Source: an uncultured Oscillospiraceae bacterium (GTDB lineage Bacteria; Bacillota; Clostridia; Oscillospirales; Ruminococcaceae). Taken from it: a stretch of DNA of 64,000 nucleotides. Shown in pieces: positions 61,555-64,000 of this stretch; position 1 is the first letter of the stretch; every line of letters begins with the position of its first letter. Below the pieces are notes generated by a model. It was given only the letters and a program-made list of their open reading frames with translations. It made no database searches and was not told the origin of the DNA. The DNA is taken from the NCBI GenBank assembly GCA_905197685.1, contig CAJJZS010000004.1, forward strand, positions 171,854-235,853. Reading direction: 5' to 3'. A program made the translations under genes and the position numbers.

Positions 61555-61950
61555 TCAGCCCTCCGGCGTACCATAACCGGATTTCTTGAAGTCGGTGTTT
61601 GGAACCGCTTCATAGGATTTCGGGTAAATGCGGTTGGGTTTTCCACAGCCCTGTTTCTGGATTTCCACCAGCCCCGCATACTGCAACTCCCGCAGGGTGT
61701 TGACCGCTTTCTGCCGCCCGCAGCGGAGCAAAGCGACCACCTCGCAGATGGGGTAGTACAGGTAGACCCGCCCGTACTCGTCCGCCCAGCCGTTCTTCCG
61801 GGACAACTCCGCCCGGCGCAGGACAAAGGCATACAGCACCTTCGCTTCGTTGCTCAAGGGCTGGAATGTGGGTGCTTCAAAAAGGAAATTGGGGAGCCGG
61901 GTGAAACTGAACGCCTTTTCCGGCTGGTGAATATAAATCGTGTTTGTCAT
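61555..61950 (-). CDS. Replication initiator RepA N-terminal domain protein, truncated
   Basis: 131 aa. FTRLPNFLFEAPTFQPLSNEAKVLYAFVLRR (split) and VALLRCGRQKAVNTLRELQYAGLVEI form the RepA_N winged helix. Related element proteins continue well beyond this point; here a TGA comes at 61555. Past it the same frame still reads recognisable family-like text (LEVRKSDG) until a TAG, which suggests degeneration of the C-terminal part. It may still bind DNA, but autonomous replication is doubtful. Confidence 0.8.
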   Translation of the reverse strand: MTNTIYIHQPEKAFSFTRLPNFLFEAPTFQPLSNEAKVLYAFVLRRAELSRKNGWADEYGRVYLYYPICEVVALLRCGRQKAVNTLRELQYAGLVEIQKQGCGKPNRIYPKSYEAVPNTDFKKSGYGTPEG

Positions 61951-62061
61951 AGCGTGTTTTGTGGACGGTTAGAGGCCCGTTTTCCGGGGCGAATGATAAA
62001 TGATACCAGCCGCCCCGGTTGAGGGCTTGCGGAGCCTTGCAAATCAAGGCTTTTCCCGCTC

Positions 62062-62475
62062 TTAACTGTCCACAGCAGACCTCCTTTTCCGTTCACTTTC
62101 TGTTTTCTGCCGCCTGTGAACTCTGGCGGCGCAGTCCGGGCAGTATTTGCCCCGGTTGGACTTCGGGACGAACACACCGCCGCACTCCGCACAGCGTTTC
62201 AAGTCCCTGTCCCGGTAAATCTCCGCTTCCAGCGTCCTGTCCAGCGGCAAGACCGCCCAGCGGAACCACTTGCAGCAGACGGAGAACGAAATCATCTGCG
62301 GACAGGCGCAGGTGTCGCCATCGTCCAGCGCAAGGCAGTTTCCGTCCTCGCAGTTGCAGCACTCCCGGCGTATCAGGCCGCTGGCTCGTCTCTTCTGGGG
62401 CGGGGTTATGCGGTAGGGGGAGCCGTCCGGCCTGTGTTCCAGCGGCGGCAGGTGTTGATAGGGTCTTTTGCTCAT
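62062..62475 (-). CDS. Cysteine-rich VLP-domain protein
   Basis: 137 aa. Twelve or so cysteines: RECCNCEDGNCLALDDGDTCACPQ (split, ~38-60), SVCCKWFRWAVLPLD (the V-L-P motif) and CAECGGVF..CPDCAARVHRRQ. This is the small zinc-binding family common in Firmicutes integrative elements; it is probably DNA-binding and its role unknown. It lies upstream of the repA remnant on the same strand. Confidence 0.85.
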   Translation of the reverse strand: MSKRPYQHLPPLEHRPDGSPYRITPPQKRRASGLIRRECCNCEDGNCLALDDGDTCACPQMISFSVCCKWFRWAVLPLDRTLEAEIYRDRDLKRCAECGGVFVPKSNRGKYCPDCAARVHRRQKTESERKRRSAVDS

Positions 62476-62609
62476 GCGTCCCTCCGTTTTCTTTGGCGTG
62501 TTCTGTTTCCAAGGTGCTTGTCCATCGATGAACTATCCCAAGTCTACACCTTTTTGACCGCCTGTGCCGTATATCCAAGAGGTAGGAAATCAGCCTGAAA
62601 AACTCCCTA

Positions 62610-62638
62610 TTTCCACGCTCTCGGATTTGTGATATAAT
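62610..62638 (+). promoter_or_regulatory. Probable promoter of the small cargo gene
   Basis: TTTCCA (62610-62615), 17-base spacer, TATAAT (62633-62638), 65 bases before the start. Confidence 0.5.
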
Positions 62639-62703
62639 CAAAAAAAGATAAAAGACAAATTCAGGTTTCTGGTCTTCTTGCACAAAATAAAGGAGGAGCT
62701 ATT

Positions 62704-62967
62704 ATGCAAATTGTTTATATTCCAAGCGAATCAATGTCTGTTCAAGGTAAAAAAGATGAAATCTATAAAAGATATGGGAAAGACTGGAATATTAGAGAAC
62801 AGGGAGGAGGTAACGGAAATTGGTTGTTGACCAGAAAAAGTGATGTGCTTGTAGATGGAAAAAGTTATCGTACTTTTGTACTTGAACACTACGGTAAATC
62901 CAAGCTGACAGCGAAGCTTGTTGATAAATTTCGTGAAGATGTAGCAAATGGTAAAATAAAACTGTAA
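62704..62967 (+). CDS. Unrecognised 87-aa cargo protein of the mobile element
   Basis: 87 aa, strong AAAGGAGG before the ATG, own promoter and hairpin terminator. Lys/Asp-rich, no membrane segment or signal peptide. Visible phrases: IVYIPSESMSVQGKKDEIYK, GNGNWLLTRKSD and FVLEHYGKSKLTAKLVDKF. The coding sequence is AT-rich, unlike the GC-rich backbone genes around it, so it was probably acquired separately. No family recognised. Confidence 0.7.
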   Translation: MQIVYIPSESMSVQGKKDEIYKRYGKDWNIREQGGGNGNWLLTRKSDVLVDGKSYRTFVLEHYGKSKLTAKLVDKFREDVANGKIKL

Positions 62968-62975
62968 ATGCCTAT

Positions 62976-63020
62976 GCCGTTATGCTATGAGCATAGTACA
63001 TAGCATAACGGCTTCTCTTT
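62976..63020 (+). terminator. Terminator hairpin
   Basis: Perfect 14-bp stem GCCGTTATGCTATG (62976-62989) with its complement at 62999-63012, followed by TTCTCTTT. Confidence 0.65.
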
Positions 63021-63045
63021 CGTTGAGCTAGCAAGGAGGGTGAAT

Positions 63046-63846
63046 ATGTCTTTATCCATACAAGAGCGATTAAAAGACCTACGTGTGGAGCGTGGCTTGA
63101 CGCTGGGGCAGCTTGCGGAGCAGACCGGGCTTTCCAAGTCTGCGCTGGGCAGTTACGAAACGGAAGACTTCAAGGACATCAGCCACTATGCCCTTATCCG
63201 GCTGGCGAAGTTTTACGGTGTGACCGCTGATTATCTGCTGGGGCTGTCTGAAATGAAAAATCACCCAAACGCCGATCTTGCAGACCTGCGTTTGAGTGAT
63301 GAAATGATTGACCTGCTGAAAAGCGGGAGGATAGACAATACCCTGCTGTGTGAGCTGGCGGCGCACCCGGATTTCCCCCGGCTGATGGCTGACCTTGAAA
63401 TCTATGTGAACGGAACGGCACTGAAACAGGCGCAGGGTGCAAACGCCATAGTGGACACGATGAGCGCAACTGTTATAAAAAAGCATAATCCTGGCATGAG
63501 TGATACGCAGTTAAGACAGCTTATCACCGCCCATATTGATGAGGACGAGTTTTGCCGCTATGTGATACAACGGGACATAAACGGGATTGCCCTTGCTCTG
63601 CGGGAAACACACAAGGACGATTTTTTCAGCGTCCCAGAGGATAACCCGCTAAAAGAAATGCTGGAAACTGCTGGTGAAATCGTCAGCCAGGACAGCGACA
63701 CGGAACAAGCGTACTTGGCGTTTATCTGCAAACGGCTCAAGCTGAATTTTAGGAAGCTGTCAGTAGAAGAACGGAAGTGGCTGAAAAAGATTGCGGAAAA
63801 ATCCGACTTGCTGAAGAATCCAAAACCGCAGAGAGGACGAAGATAA
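63046..63846 (+). CDS. XRE family helix-turn-helix regulator with C-terminal domain
   Basis: 266 aa. HTH at ~7-62 (LKDLRVERGLTLGQLAEQTGL then SKSALGSYE), followed by ADYLLGLS, where cI/Xre-type domains end, and a ~190-residue helical region of unknown role. Start ATG 63046 is 6 bases after AAGGAGG; the upstream in-frame GTG at 63040 overlaps that site. Likely regulator of element genes. Convergent with the next gene across a strong hairpin. Confidence 0.87.
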   Translation: MSLSIQERLKDLRVERGLTLGQLAEQTGLSKSALGSYETEDFKDISHYALIRLAKFYGVTADYLLGLSEMKNHPNADLADLRLSDEMIDLLKSGRIDNTLLCELAAHPDFPRLMADLEIYVNGTALKQAQGANAIVDTMSATVIKKHNPGMSDTQLRQLITAHIDEDEFCRYVIQRDINGIALALRETHKDDFFSVPEDNPLKEMLETAGEIVSQDSDTEQAYLAFICKRLKLNFRKLSVEERKWLKKIAEKSDLLKNPKPQRGRR

Positions 63847-63898
63847 AAAATGCCTGAACGGCGGTTCTGGTTTTTCAGAACCACCATCCAGGCATTTT
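63847..63898. terminator. Bidirectional terminator
   Basis: AAAATGCCTG (63847-63856) pairs with CAGGCATTTT (63889-63898), with an inner GGTTCTG/CAGAACC stem. Confidence 0.8.
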
Positions 63899-63926
63899 GT
63901 TTAGTAATAGAAAAAGGTGCAGTTGA

Positions 63927-64000
63927 TTATTGCGTATTGTCAATCTCTCTCAAACCGGGTAGTAAAAATACGGCAAGCGCAACGATGATAATGCCAATTC
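63927..64000 (-). CDS. C-terminal end of a membrane protein (partial)
   Basis: Only the last ~24 codons are in the window: a hydrophobic helix IGIIIVALAVFLLPGL then REIDNTQ and a TAA stop at 63927-63929. A helix followed by a short polar tail fits the end of a transporter (perhaps MFS), probably cargo of the element. Family cannot be told from so little. Confidence 0.5.
   Translation of the reverse strand, partial: IGIIIVALAVFLLPGLREIDNTQ

Larger units (their letters stand above)
58586..64000. mobile_element. Integrative/mobilizable element (left part), serine-recombinase type
   Basis: From the junction in the CbrC gene to the window edge: large serine recombinase, small conserved protein, MobV relaxase, RepA_N remnant, Cys-rich VLP protein, unknown cargo, XRE regulator and a membrane-protein tail. 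Base use is clearly GC-richer than the flanking chromosome. The left end is about 58586-58605; the right end and attR are outside the window. No conjugation (type IV secretion) genes are seen so far. Confidence 0.88.

Noticed and set aside
61947..62192. 81-codon frame between repA and the VLP gene
   Set aside because: Out of frame with both, no ribosome-binding site, no family signal.
62093..62683. 196-codon minus-strand frame overlapping the Cys-rich VLP gene
   Set aside because: Different frame from the recognisable VLP protein, Arg/Gly-rich composition typical of GC-rich shadow frames.

Overview
The window looks like chromosome of a low- to mid-GC, anaerobic, spore-forming member of the Clostridia, most like the Oscillospiraceae/Ruminococcaceae. 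This rests on gene content: ftsH, scpA/scpB and gdpP-rplI-dnaB blocks in Firmicutes order, a GerW/YtfJ spore protein, RNase J instead of RNase E, strong GGAGG ribosome-binding sites with many TTG/GTG starts, an IPNTG-anchored BspA-like surface protein, a rubredoxin-fused flavoprotein, and a clostridial integrative element. I assigned family names by reading motifs; no searches were run.

Layout. 1-10.4 kb: a DUF368 membrane protein, a polar amino-acid ABC importer, a gate-domain membrane protein, a GNAT enzyme, DegV, diaminopropionate ammonia-lyase and three consecutive cyclophilin-type genes. 10.4-14.9 kb (minus): nifS-nifU-mnmA (sulfur delivery to Fe-S clusters and tRNA), with a duplicated palindrome-bearing element between nifS and nifU, then rnhA and an acyltransferase-like protein. 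15-25.4 kb (plus): RNase J with a long leader, then gdpP, rplI, dnaB, tilS, hpt and ftsH. 25.4-28 kb: a tyrosine phosphatase, a YbjQ protein, a compact DUF3791-DUF3990-DUF3791 operon resembling a toxin-antitoxin unit, and rpmB. 28-35.4 kb: site-2 protease, scpA, scpB, DUF2953, gerW, then GNAT, ppk1 and an M20 peptidase on the minus strand. 35.7-46 kb: a TetM/EF-G-like GTPase, a 1189-residue cell-wall protein, a CobW GTPase, three unrecognised small genes in one operon, a phosphodiesterase, birA, and a flavin reductase carrying two near-identical rubredoxin domains. 46-58 kb: tRNA-Pro(GGG), a DMT transporter, lacZ, ogt, mutY with a DtxR-type regulator, a pseudouridine synthase, a phosphatase, an HdeD-like protein, glpK and a FliB-like protein.

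From about 58.6 kb to the right edge lies an integrative/mobilizable element that is visibly GC-richer: large serine recombinase, MobV relaxase with an oriT-like inverted repeat, a shortened RepA_N initiator, a Cys-rich VLP protein, a small unknown cargo gene, an XRE regulator and the tail of a membrane protein. Its left end interrupts a CbrC-family gene, whose reading frame stays open right up to the junction.

The best candidates for something under-described are the DUF3791/DUF3990 cassette, the three small genes at 42.6-43.8 kb, the duplicated palindrome upstream of nifU, and the RNase J leader.
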